Shown: piece by piece, positions 1 to 6,336 of the stretch
Position numbering within the stretch: the stretch's first letter is position 1
How the letters are laid out: each line of letters opens with the position of its first letter
Source: Clostridiales bacterium
GTDB lineage: Bacteria > Bacillota > Clostridia > Oscillospirales > Acutalibacteraceae
DNA: 6,354 bases
Direction of reading: 5' to 3'
NCBI GenBank assembly: GCA_020859725.1
Contig: JAJBVR010000168.1
Location: 1 to 6,354, forward strand
Translations under genes and position numbers: made by a program
Notes under the pieces: model-generated
Told to the model about the DNA's origin: nothing
The model's input: the letters and a program-made list of their open reading frames with translations, nothing else
The model's database searches: none

Positions 1-57
1 TTAATGTACCGGCGCCCCCCTTTAGTTACACAATCCTTTTCGTGGGCCGGGCACTTT
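1..57. other. GC-rich segment at the window edge, possible insertion or assembly junction
   Basis: Bases 1-60 contain 32 G/C (53%), against 19 of 60 in bases 61-120. The stretch includes GGCGCC, a C6 run at 15-20 and GC-rich blocks at 41-52. It lies inside the open CorA frame, but its translation does not resemble CorA, and both other minus-strand frames reach a stop within it. What it is cannot be settled without the sequence to the left. Confidence 0.4.
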
Positions 58-647
58 TGGTTTACTTCACCGCCTATATCAATAAGCTGTTCGTAATAAT
101 TTCGCAAAATAAGAAGTTCTTTTTTCATTTGAAGGAGTCTGAGATTGAAATTGCTGCCCGCCTTATCTTTTAACACAATCTCTTCAAGTTTTGTTATTTC
201 AAAGCCTTTATCCTCTATAAATTTATAATCACTGTTTGTAAGGCTGTCAAAAAAAGAGAAAATTAGTTTTTCAAGAGTTATATTAATTGACGAATATTTA
301 TTAAGAGAGGATAAAAATTTATCCATTGTTGAGCAATCGTTATCTTTAATATCAACAACAATAAAAAGATTATTTTTAAGGTAAATAGCTATACAATCTC
401 TGTCGCCCTCCAGACCATCAGTATTAATAACCGATAATTTTGTAAAGCAATAATCATCATAAACTTCAACCCCGAAGCGCGAATGAAAATCATCATTTTC
501 CAAAACATCAACTGTTGACCTGGAAAAGCCTAACTTTTCATAAATTTTTTTAAATTCCGATAATTTAACATATCCGGCGGTAATATAGTGGCTGTCCAAA
601 TCATTTACATCAACTGTTATAACATCATCCGAAAACTGATAAAACAT
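1..647 (-). CDS. CorA-family Mg2+ transporter, cytoplasmic N-terminal domain only (partial, runs off left edge)
   Basis: I translated this frame by hand: 215 codons from ATG at 647, open to position 1. Family members are homopentameric inner-membrane channels for Mg2+ (sometimes Co2+/Ni2+) with a large N-terminal cytoplasmic domain and two C-terminal membrane helices ending in a GMN motif. Only the cytoplasmic part is present. It shows the alpha/beta start (MFYQFSDDV, GFSRSTVDVLEND), a strand region (AIYLKNNLFIVVDI), a helix (ITLEKLIFSFFDSL), and the beginning of the long stalk helix (MKKELLILRNYYEQLIDIG). These fit clostridial CorA proteins. After residue 195 or so the family pattern (an acidic, Asn-rich turn, then the LREAYQ-type helix) is not seen, and the last 18-20 codons look foreign (see findings). 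The ATG has only a weak GGTG upstream. It lies 24 bases past the rubrerythrin terminator stem with no clear promoter between, so expression may depend on read-through. CorA family is confident; ion specificity is not. Confidence 0.8.
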   Translation of the reverse strand, partial: MFYQFSDDVITVDVNDLDSHYITAGYVKLSEFKKIYEKLGFSRSTVDVLENDDFHSRFGVEVYDDYCFTKLSVINTDGLEGDRDCIAIYLKNNLFIVVDIKDNDCSTMDKFLSSLNKYSSINITLEKLIFSFFDSLTNSDYKFIEDKGFEITKLEEIVLKDKAGSNFNLRLLQMKKELLILRNYYEQLIDIGGEVNQKCPAHEKDCVTKGGRRYI

Positions 648-670
648 ATAATCACCATTAATCACATCTT

Positions 671-695
671 AAAATTGCCCGGCATTAAGCCGGGC
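671..695 (-). terminator. Rho-independent terminator of rubrerythrin
   Basis: A perfect 7-bp GC stem (677-683 with 689-695, GCCCGGC/GCCGGGC) closes a 5-base loop. On the minus strand it is followed by AATTTT (676-671). It begins 9 bases after the rubrerythrin stop codon. The U-tract is short, so read-through into the CorA-like gene 24 bases further on is possible. Confidence 0.85.
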
Positions 696-704
696 GTTAA
701 CTTC

Positions 705-1244
705 TTAATAATTTTTAGCGTTAATTTCAAAATAAGCTTTCGGATGAGCGCAAACGGGGCATACCTCCGGGGCTTCTTTGCCTATAACTATATGACCGCA
801 GTTTCCGCATTTCCAAATTTTATCTTCATCACGGCTGAAAACAAGACCGTTTTTAACATTTTCAAGAAGAGTTAAATATCTGTCTTCATGCTCTCTTTCA
901 ATTTTACCTACTTCTTCAAAAAGAAAAGCAATTTCATTAAAGCCTTCTTCTCTTGCTTCCTTTGCAAAAGTAGCATACATATCAGTCCATTCATAATTTT
1001 CGCCGTCTGCCGCGTCCCTCAAATTTGTAGCAGTATCCGGAATTCCGTTATTATGAAGAAGCTTAAACCAAATTTTTGCGTGTTCTTTTTCATTATTAGC
1101 CGTTTCGGTAAAGAGATTGGCAATTTGAACAAAACCGTCTTTTTTGGCTTTTGAAGCATAGTACTGATATTTAGTATGTGCCTGACTTTCTCCCGCAAAA
1201 GCCGCCATTAAATTTGCATGAGTTTTTGATCCTTCAAGTTTCAT
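705..1244 (-). CDS. rbr: Rubrerythrin
   Basis: This is a 179-residue cytoplasmic peroxide-scavenging protein that reduces H2O2 to water in anaerobes, taking electrons from NAD(P)H through rubredoxin-type partners. Residues 1-135 form the ferritin-like four-helix di-iron domain. Visible ligand candidates are E19 (GESQAH), E52xxH55 (EKEH), E96 and E99 (KEAREEGF), and E116xxH119 (EREH). Residues 140-179 form the C-terminal rubredoxin-like FeS4 domain with C146xxC149 and C162xxC165 ([14 protein letters not shown]). Length and domain order match classical rubrerythrin, with nothing missing. The ATG at 1244 has GAAAGG at 1260-1255, a 10-base spacing. A probable promoter with an inverted repeat lies just upstream and a strong terminator follows, so it looks monocistronic. 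It sits 97 bases downstream of the pseudo-ATPase gene. Confidence 0.97.
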   Translation of the reverse strand: MKLEGSKTHANLMAAFAGESQAHTKYQYYASKAKKDGFVQIANLFTETANNEKEHAKIWFKLLHNNGIPDTATNLRDAADGENYEWTDMYATFAKEAREEGFNEIAFLFEEVGKIEREHEDRYLTLLENVKNGLVFSRDEDKIWKCGNCGHIVIGKEAPEVCPVCAHPKAYFEINAKNY

Positions 1245-1270
1245 AATACTTTAACCTTTCTGCCCATATG

Positions 1271-1297
1271 TTTATATTTGAATTTTGCTTCGGTCAA
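1271..1297 (-). promoter_or_regulatory. Probable promoter of rubrerythrin
   Basis: On the minus strand TTGACC (1297-1292) and TATAAA (1276-1271) are separated by 15 bases. Both hexamers are good, but the spacing is short for a sigma-A promoter. A shifted -35 of TTTGAC gives 16. The predicted start lies about 20 bases before the ATG at 1244, just ahead of the GAAAGG ribosome binding site. The -35 falls in the loop of an inverted repeat. Confidence 0.5.
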
Positions 1298-1304
1298 AGC
1301 AAAA
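1283..1304. repeat. Perfect 8-bp inverted repeat over the rubrerythrin -35 region
   Basis: The plus strand reads TTTTGCTT (1283-1290), a six-base centre, then AAGCAAAA (1297-1304). The centre holds most of the TTGACC -35 box on the other strand. The position suits a repressor operator in front of an oxidative-stress gene. It could instead be a weak AT-rich hairpin at the end of the upstream transcript, but it lacks a proper U-tract. A smaller palindrome, CGCA-AAAA-TGCG, lies beside it at 1313-1324. Confidence 0.5.
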
Positions 1305-1340
1305 CATATTAACGCAAAAATGCGAAAATATCCATTATAA

Positions 1341-3800
1341 TTATATACCGTTTTTCCTCAATTTTGTAATAATCATTACAAAAAGGCTCCATATTGCCTG
1401 GAAAATAATTATATTGAGCGCAGTAAGCTGACTGATGCCGTTTAAAAAGCCCAAAAGAGCTGCTACTCCAAAGCCTATTGCACATCCAAATGAAACCAGC
1501 ACTGATATAATTTTTTCGGTGCCCACAATATTATCCGCGCCCAAAACCGACGAAATAAATGAAATGGTTTTTCCGCTGTGAACGGCATAAGCGGGGCTTT
1601 TTTCAACAACTGCCTCACTGTATTTTTCAAAACATCTGCCGTTTGAAGACGTCATAACCCTTATGAATCCCTCCGGCAAATCAAAAATTTCCGAAATACT
1701 TTTCTCATTTATAAAAGGATCGCAGCTTCTTAAAATAATTGTTATTCCGCTTTTTTCAAGCCGCTTAAGGCTCTTTTTCAAATCCTCATCAGCCGAATAG
1801 CTTACAATAAACATTGCACAAACTTTTCCGGCAACAGAAAGATACAAAGCCTTTCTTCCCTTTTTGGTATATTTGTTTTCATATTCCTGCTTGGGAACGG
1901 CAACACCGTGGCGAATCAGAAGATCCCTTGTTCCCACCAATATTTTTTTTTGATATATCCATGCCGAAGTGCCCATTTTATCTTCGTATATGATTTCTTC
2001 AGCTTCCGGCAGAATAGATTGTTTGCCTATAATAACATCATCAAATACCCGTGCGAGAGGGCTTTTGGTTTTAATTATAACCGCAGCCGTCTGCAATATA
2101 GCATCATCAATTTTAGCTCCGTTAAAAGTTTTTATGCCATGCATTTCGCAGCTTCGTTTCCCAAACAAATCAAATGCTTCCATAACAAGCGCATTTGAAT
2201 TATGAACATATTTTGCGCCCTCAAACCCGCATACCATGGCGCCTCTGCGCTCAAGGGCCTTTGAAACGGAGGAAAGCGCGCTGTTTGACGCCGCAAGAGT
2301 TACCGCCGGGCATGAAAGCATAATTGAACCTGTAAGAATATTTAAAGCGAAATTCCAGTTTGAACTTAAAAAACCCACAGCGGCAAAAAGGGCAAGATTA
2401 AGTGCAATCAGCACAGGAGAAAGCGCTTTTGCAATTCTGTCTGCAGGCTCATCGGCAAATGATATTTCAAGAAAGCTTGTCGGAAAATCGGTTTTAACAC
2501 TGTATTTAAGATAAGGGGAATCATCCAGCATATTTCGTGAAATAACTGCCGCGTCAACTTCATTCACAATTTCCTCAACAGTTGATTTTTCTTCTTTTCC
2601 GATTAAGAATTTAAAATTCTTAATTATTCTGGAAAGCATAATATTTTTCCCCGCCCCGCTCATAAAAAGGGCAAAAACCGCCGCGCTTGGATAAAGCATT
2701 CCTCCGTCCGCGGAAATATCCGGATTAAAGAACATAGCCGCGGTATGCCCCATTGCAAGCAACGCGGCAACAACAATGGGGAAATCATAGTTTATTCCCT
2801 TTCTGAAATCCAGCCCGTGAAATATTACATTAATATTAACAAACAATATTACCGCGTAAACAATCATAACGGTAATATAATATGAACGCGTACTGCTTAA
2901 AAAAGGGGGCAGATTATTATATCCCTGAAGAAGCGTCAGAGCAAGCAACACAATTCCGAAAACAACAGTTAAAGCAATTTGAATTCTAACTGAAATTTTT
3001 CTCTTAACCAGCAAATTAAGCGTTTCCTTGCTTTCACTTTTATCTTTATAATCGTCAATTTTAATTTTTTTTGCTTCGCTTCTTTTATCCCCTTCGACTT
3101 CTTCTTTTGCAAAAAGGCGGAATTTATTAACCTTATCTTCTCTTCTTACACGGAGTAATTCCTCTGCCATTTCCTCATCTATTTCCGGCACATCATCAGT
3201 TTCATCGTCAAAGCCATCCATTTTTATTTGGTCGGAGCTGTCATATTCATCGGCAACATGTTCATTACTATTTCTTTGGTCTGCCGAAAGCATAATGCGT
3301 GTTTTATCAAGCTCTTCAACGGCAAGAATAGTGGGTATTTCTTCTAAATCGGATGTTTTATCAAATCGTGATTTGCTTTTTATTGTAGCGGCTTTTTCTA
3401 TTATTTTCGGCGGGATTTCCGAATATTCCGTATCCGCTGAATTCTTTTTAAAAAAACTTTCTCCGCTTTTTTTGGGATTTTTTATAATGGTTGTTTTATC
3501 TTCTGCCGAAACAGCGCCGGATTTAGCGGAAACATTTTTAAATACTCCCGTTTTACCTTTATCCGAATCAATTTTTTCTCTGCCGGGTTCTTTTACGATT
3601 GTTTTTTCCGGTTTTTTATCCGCATTACTTTTTAGATTGTATGTTTTAACATCATCTTCATCCAAATCAAGAGGCTTGTCTATACTTTTTATTTTTTCTT
3701 TTGCTTCCTCTGATTTTTTCCCTATGCTGTTAAGAACTTCCTGGGCTTCCTGAAGTATTTCATCAATAGAAAGATTATTATTTTCGCTCATTTCACTCAC
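1341..3800 (-). CDS. Degenerate P1B-type ATPase-like membrane protein (pseudo-ATPase) with long disordered N-terminus
   Basis: The 819-residue protein has three parts. Residues 1-265 are highly charged and low in hydrophobics, probably disordered, with D/E-K-T motifs at 65, 101, 147 and 165 and an acidic patch near 198-214. About eight membrane segments follow, near 269-291, 306-327, 339-357, 370-384, 460-481, 484-505, 764-786 and 791-812. This is the MA-MB-M1-M2 / M3-M4 / M5-M6 plan of heavy-metal P-type ATPases. C497-P498 sits in the sixth segment where P1B pumps carry CPC. Cytoplasmic region 506-760 keeps N-domain echoes (SPLAR at 580-584, VGTRDLL at 622-628) and a P-domain-like stretch (DLKKSLKRLEKSGITIIL). 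No TGE, DKTGT or GDGxND is present, and the actuator loop between segments 4 and 5 is only about 75 residues. Catalysis is therefore unlikely. The first codon is GTG (3800) with no clear ribosome binding site. ATG at 3791 (MSENNNLSID) is a good alternative. It starts 11 bases after rlmB and is probably co-transcribed. Its function is unknown. Confidence 0.8.
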   Translation of the reverse strand: MSEMSENNNLSIDEILQEAQEVLNSIGKKSEEAKEKIKSIDKPLDLDEDDVKTYNLKSNADKKPEKTIVKEPGREKIDSDKGKTGVFKNVSAKSGAVSAEDKTTIIKNPKKSGESFFKKNSADTEYSEIPPKIIEKAATIKSKSRFDKTSDLEEIPTILAVEELDKTRIMLSADQRNSNEHVADEYDSSDQIKMDGFDDETDDVPEIDEEMAEELLRVRREDKVNKFRLFAKEEVEGDKRSEAKKIKIDDYKDKSESKETLNLLVKRKISVRIQIALTVVFGIVLLALTLLQGYNNLPPFLSSTRSYYITVMIVYAVILFVNINVIFHGLDFRKGINYDFPIVVAALLAMGHTAAMFFNPDISADGGMLYPSAAVFALFMSGAGKNIMLSRIIKNFKFLIGKEEKSTVEEIVNEVDAAVISRNMLDDSPYLKYSVKTDFPTSFLEISFADEPADRIAKALSPVLIALNLALFAAVGFLSSNWNFALNILTGSIMLSCPAVTLAASNSALSSVSKALERRGAMVCGFEGAKYVHNSNALVMEAFDLFGKRSCEMHGIKTFNGAKIDDAILQTAAVIIKTKSPLARVFDDVIIGKQSILPEAEEIIYEDKMGTSAWIYQKKILVGTRDLLIRHGVAVPKQEYENKYTKKGRKALYLSVAGKVCAMFIVSYSADEDLKKSLKRLEKSGITIILRSCDPFINEKSISEIFDLPEGFIRVMTSSNGRCFEKYSEAVVEKSPAYAVHSGKTISFISSVLGADNIVGTEKIISVLVSFGCAIGFGVAALLGFLNGISQLTALNIIIFQAIWSLFVMIITKLRKNGI

Positions 3801-3811
3801 TCATTTAACAT

Positions 3812-4576
3812 TTATAATCCAAGCCTCTGCCTTGCTATTTCATACATAATTACACCTGCCGCTACGGATGCGTTAAGGCTGTTTACTTTTCCGAGCATAG
3901 GCAAACTGACAACCGCGTCGCAATTTGATTTAACAAGCTTTCCCACTCCTTTTCCTTCACTGCCTGCAACTAATGCAACTCCGCCTGAAAAATCAGTTTT
4001 GCACCAAGGTTCTCCATCCATATCGGCGGCATACACCAAAATATTATTTTTCTTTAATTTCTCAATAGTTGAATTAAGATTTGATACCTTTGCGATTTTT
4101 ATATGTTCCAGAGCTCCGCATGAAGTTTTTGCCACCGCGAAATTTAATCCCGCATTTCTGCGCTTCGGAATAATAATACCGTGAGCTCCGCTTGCCTCTG
4201 CGGTTCTTATAATCGCGCCAAGATTACGGCTGTCTTCTATTTCATCACAGATAATTATAAAAGGCTTTTCGTTTTTTTTCTTAGCATACGCCAAAATATC
4301 TTCAACAGAATCATACTCTCTTTCGGGAATAACGGCCGCCACACCCTGATGATTGGCGCCTGCGCTTAAAAAATCAAGTTTTTTTCTGTCCGCATTTTTT
4401 ATAACTATTCCTTTTTCTCTGGCTTGCGCGATAATTTTAAGAATCGTTCCCTCATGCTCGCCTTTTGCAACAATTATATTTTCAATTTCTTTTCCGCTTT
4501 TCAGCAATTCCAAAACGGCATTTCTGCCGATAACGGTATTTTCATTCATTTTAAATTTACTTTTTTCATTATTCAC
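3812..4576 (-). CDS. rlmB: 23S rRNA (guanosine-2'-O-)-methyltransferase RlmB, TrmH/SpoU family
   Basis: The 254-residue cytoplasmic SPOUT enzyme uses S-adenosylmethionine to methylate a ribose 2'-OH. In RlmB the target is G2251 in the 23S rRNA P loop. Residues 14-85 form the L30e-like substrate-binding domain (NTVIGRNAVLELL, ANHQGVAAV). Residues 103-254 form the knotted catalytic domain. Motif 1 is DSRNLGAIIRTA, with N118 and catalytic-type R124. Motif 2 is GSEGKGVG at 205-212. Motif 3 is LPMLGKVNSLNAS at 225-237, with the expected N232, S233 and N235. The GALEH region also fits RlmB. An in-frame TTG at 4618 would add 14 residues, but GGAGGG at 4588-4583 lies 6 bases before GTG 4576, so I chose GTG. 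ATG 4549 has no ribosome binding site. The gene heads a unit with the pseudo-ATPase gene. A tRNA 2'-O-methylating paralogue is the main alternative. Confidence 0.9.
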   Translation of the reverse strand: MNNEKSKFKMNENTVIGRNAVLELLKSGKEIENIIVAKGEHEGTILKIIAQAREKGIVIKNADRKKLDFLSAGANHQGVAAVIPEREYDSVEDILAYAKKKNEKPFIIICDEIEDSRNLGAIIRTAEASGAHGIIIPKRRNAGLNFAVAKTSCGALEHIKIAKVSNLNSTIEKLKKNNILVYAADMDGEPWCKTDFSGGVALVAGSEGKGVGKLVKSNCDAVVSLPMLGKVNSLNASVAAGVIMYEIARQRLGL

Positions 4577-4582
4577 GGTTTG

Positions 4583-4588
4583 CCCTCC
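4583..4588 (-). promoter_or_regulatory. Ribosome binding site that fixes the rlmB start
   Basis: GGAGGG on the minus strand is followed by CAAACC and then GTG at 4576. It is the strongest Shine-Dalgarno match in the window at ideal spacing. It rules out the longer TTG start at 4618, whose codons would run through this site. Confidence 0.85.
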
Positions 4589-4634
4589 GAAACGGCAATT
4601 ATAAAATTCAAAAATCAAATTATTTCGTTAAAAC

Positions 4635-4663
4635 ATTATAACACCGGCAGTTAAAATATTCAA
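4635..4663 (-). promoter_or_regulatory. Near-consensus sigma-A promoter for rlmB and the pseudo-ATPase gene
   Basis: TTGAAT (4663-4658), a 17-base spacer, then a perfect TATAAT (4640-4635) preceded by TGT, giving an extended -10. The predicted start near 4628 gives a leader of about 50 bases before the GTG at 4576. It lies downstream of the hexosaminidase terminator, so the two units are transcribed separately. Confidence 0.8.
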
Positions 4664-4674
4664 TGAATACAATG

Positions 4675-4720
4675 TTAAATTACAAAATCAACGCGCCGTA
4701 TTTTAAAACATGCGGCGCGT
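4675..4720 (-). terminator. Rho-independent terminator of the hexosaminidase gene
   Basis: A perfect 8-bp stem, ACGCGCCG/CGGCGCGT (4713-4720 with 4691-4698), closes a 14-base AT-rich loop containing TTTTAAAA. On the minus strand it is followed by TGATTTTGTAATTT. It begins 14 bases after the hexosaminidase stop codon. The large loop and interrupted T-run make it slightly atypical. Confidence 0.75.
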
Positions 4721-4734
4721 GGCGGTACAAAATC

Positions 4735-6231
4735 TTATTTATTTTCGGCTTTCGCGCGTTTTTCAATAATTTTATCATCGATTAGAATATTCAGACCCTC
4801 CCAATCAAGCTGACGCTTTTCAAAATAAATAATGCTCAGCTTTTTTCTTATGCCCTTGGGAGTCATTTTGGATTCACCGGTTGAATATGATATTTTCATC
4901 TTATCAAGCAAAGAATAATAAGCAGGAAGTTTCTTTAAAAAATCCTTATAATTATTTTCACCTTTCCAAACAGTTTCACACATAGCTCCCATTCTTGGAT
5001 AAATAAGAGAATCCGCCTTTTTCATATTTGGTATATATTCAGTCCAAACCTGAACCTCCGCACCGGTTTCCCCTTTTATTTTGTGATTGCAGGTATTTTC
5101 CAAAGACGTATATCCATATGGCAAATCCAAATAATACGCGTGCGAGAATGTGTCAACGCACCTTCTTTTTCCCGGCTCTCCCGAGCAAAGAGAAAAGCCT
5201 ATATTTTCATCAAGTATTTTAGGATTTAATTTATCATAGTTCCACATATACACCTGATAGCCCCGTTTAGAAAGATAATTATAAACTCTGTTCATAAAAT
5301 ATTCCTGAAGTTCTGTTTCATCAGCAAGATTTTCTTCCTTTATTTTTCTTTGGCAATCACTGCAAAGGCGCCATCTGTGCTTTGGCACTTCATCTCCGCC
5401 TATATGAAAAAGTCCGTCTGTAAACAGTTCACAAAACTCATCCAAAACATCAAACACAAATTTATATGTGCTCTCTTTCCCGGCGCAAAGAACATCTTTT
5501 TTCACTCCCCAATGTGTTGCAACGGGTAGTTCTCTCGGAAAACATGATAAATAAGAATATGCGGCTATTGCAGCGCGGCTGTGACCGGGTATATCAAATT
5601 CAGGCATAACTTTAATGTATTTTGAATGGCAGTAATCAACTATTTCTTTTATTTCCTCCTGAGTATAAAAACCGCCGTAAGGAATATTATTAAAATTAGT
5701 GTGACTTCTCCTTGAGCCAATCTGAGTCAAAAGAGGATATTTTTTTATTTCTATTCTCCATCCCTGATCTTCCGTGAGGTGGAAATGAAAAACATTCAGC
5801 TTGTGAAGCGCCATTCTGTCTATAAATATTTTCACATCTGCCACAGAATAAAAATATCTGCCCACATCTAGCATAAATCCTCTGTAAGGATATGCGGGAA
5901 AATCATTTATTTCAATTTCAGGCAAAATCATTTTTCCCTGATAAAGAATTTGTTTAAGAGTTTGCAGCGCGTAAAAAGCGCCGGATGGTTCGCTTGAATA
6001 AACGGTAATTATTCCGTTTTTAACAACTATACGATAACCCTCTTTTTTTACGCTGCCATCTTCTTCAAACAACAAATTCGGCTTATCATTTTCATCAAAT
6101 CCTAAAAATCCGGTAAAATCTTTAACCGCGTTTTCGCTCAGATTATTATCCGACATTTTGATTTTACCGAAATCACTTTTTTTATTGCTCATAATTTTAA
6201 AATCCTGAGGTTGAGGAATAATATTAAACAT
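4735..6231 (-). CDS. Beta-N-acetylhexosaminidase, glycoside hydrolase family 20
   Basis: The 498-residue retaining exo-glycosidase removes terminal beta-linked GlcNAc/GalNAc by substrate-assisted catalysis. Residues 1-110 form the GH20b-type N-terminal domain (start MFNIIPQPQDF; SGAFYALQTLKQIL at 83-96). Residues 114-450 form the TIM barrel. RGFMLDVGRYF (117-127) supplies a substrate-binding Arg, and HFHLTEDQGWR (149-159), PEFDIPGHSRA (210-220) and VWTEY (395-399) are family signatures. The catalytic pair is D280-E281 in HIGGDE. Residues 450-498 are a charged tail of unknown role. No signal peptide or membrane segment is present, so it probably acts in the cytosol on imported GlcNAc-containing oligosaccharides such as chitobiose, host-glycan pieces or wall fragments. 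A TAA lies directly before ATG 6231, so no longer start exists. No ribosome binding site is close to the ATG; GAAAGGAG lies beyond a hairpin. The substrate cannot be told from sequence. Confidence 0.95.
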   Translation of the reverse strand: MFNIIPQPQDFKIMSNKKSDFGKIKMSDNNLSENAVKDFTGFLGFDENDKPNLLFEEDGSVKKEGYRIVVKNGIITVYSSEPSGAFYALQTLKQILYQGKMILPEIEINDFPAYPYRGFMLDVGRYFYSVADVKIFIDRMALHKLNVFHFHLTEDQGWRIEIKKYPLLTQIGSRRSHTNFNNIPYGGFYTQEEIKEIVDYCHSKYIKVMPEFDIPGHSRAAIAAYSYLSCFPRELPVATHWGVKKDVLCAGKESTYKFVFDVLDEFCELFTDGLFHIGGDEVPKHRWRLCSDCQRKIKEENLADETELQEYFMNRVYNYLSKRGYQVYMWNYDKLNPKILDENIGFSLCSGEPGKRRCVDTFSHAYYLDLPYGYTSLENTCNHKIKGETGAEVQVWTEYIPNMKKADSLIYPRMGAMCETVWKGENNYKDFLKKLPAYYSLLDKMKISYSTGESKMTPKGIRKKLSIIYFEKRQLDWEGLNILIDDKIIEKRAKAENK

Positions 6232-6245
6232 TTATTTTTTCAATG

Positions 6246-6275
6246 TAATATAGCAAAAACTATATTACTCCTTTC
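6246..6275 (-). promoter_or_regulatory. Stand-off ribosome binding site plus perfect hairpin in the hexosaminidase leader
   Basis: On the minus strand GAAAGGAG (6275-6268) is followed directly by a perfect 8-bp inverted repeat, TAATATAG-TTTTTG-CTATATTA (6267-6246), then 14 A-rich bases and the ATG at 6231. The ribosome binding site is therefore 36 bases from the start in linear sequence but about 14 if the hairpin folds. The repeat could also be a DNA operator. Confidence 0.55.
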
Positions 6276-6285
6276 AAAGTATTTA

Positions 6286-6326
6286 CACTTACTGTTTTTT
6301 AAGATGGTGAATATACAATGTAAGTG
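6286..6326. repeat. 7-bp inverted repeat around the hexosaminidase promoter region
   Basis: CACTTAC (6286-6292) and GTAAGTG (6320-6326) are inverted copies separated by 27 bases and flank the possible -10. They could be paired binding half-sites for a regulator. A repeat this short could also arise by chance. Confidence 0.3.
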
Positions 6327-6336
6327 CAACAGTCAA
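6310..6336 (-). promoter_or_regulatory. Possible promoter of the hexosaminidase gene
   Basis: TTGACT (6336-6331) and TATATT (6315-6310) are 15 bases apart on the minus strand. The spacing is short, so this is weak. No better pair was seen in the 123 bases upstream of the ATG. Confidence 0.35.

Noticed and set aside
165..647. Frameshift within the CorA-like gene
   Set aside because: Codon-by-codon translation is continuous from 647 to the window edge with no stop. The loss of similarity occurs only in the last 60 bases and is not rescued in another frame.
588..1154. Plus-strand open frames at 588-875 and 888-1154
   Set aside because: They run across the rubrerythrin gene and its terminator on the other strand, and the translations match no family.
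1331..1350. AT-rich ATATAATTATAAT stretch as a PerR box upstream of rubrerythrin
   Set aside because: Only the left half-site fits the consensus, the right half does not, and it overlaps the end of the upstream coding region away from the promoter.
1908..2514. Three plus-strand open frames (1908-2198, 1969-2205, 2236-2514)
   Set aside because: They lie opposite the pseudo-ATPase gene, give no recognisable protein and lack ribosome binding sites. They are antisense shadows.
3295..3753. Plus-strand 152-codon open frame
   Set aside because: It is the complement of the low-complexity Lys/Glu/Asp-rich tail of the pseudo-ATPase. The hydrophobic Ser/Phe/Leu-rich translation is the expected shadow.
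4577..4618. Longer TTG-initiated form of RlmB
   Set aside because: The extra 14 codons run through the GGAGGG ribosome binding site and have no site of their own. The family homology starts well after the GTG.
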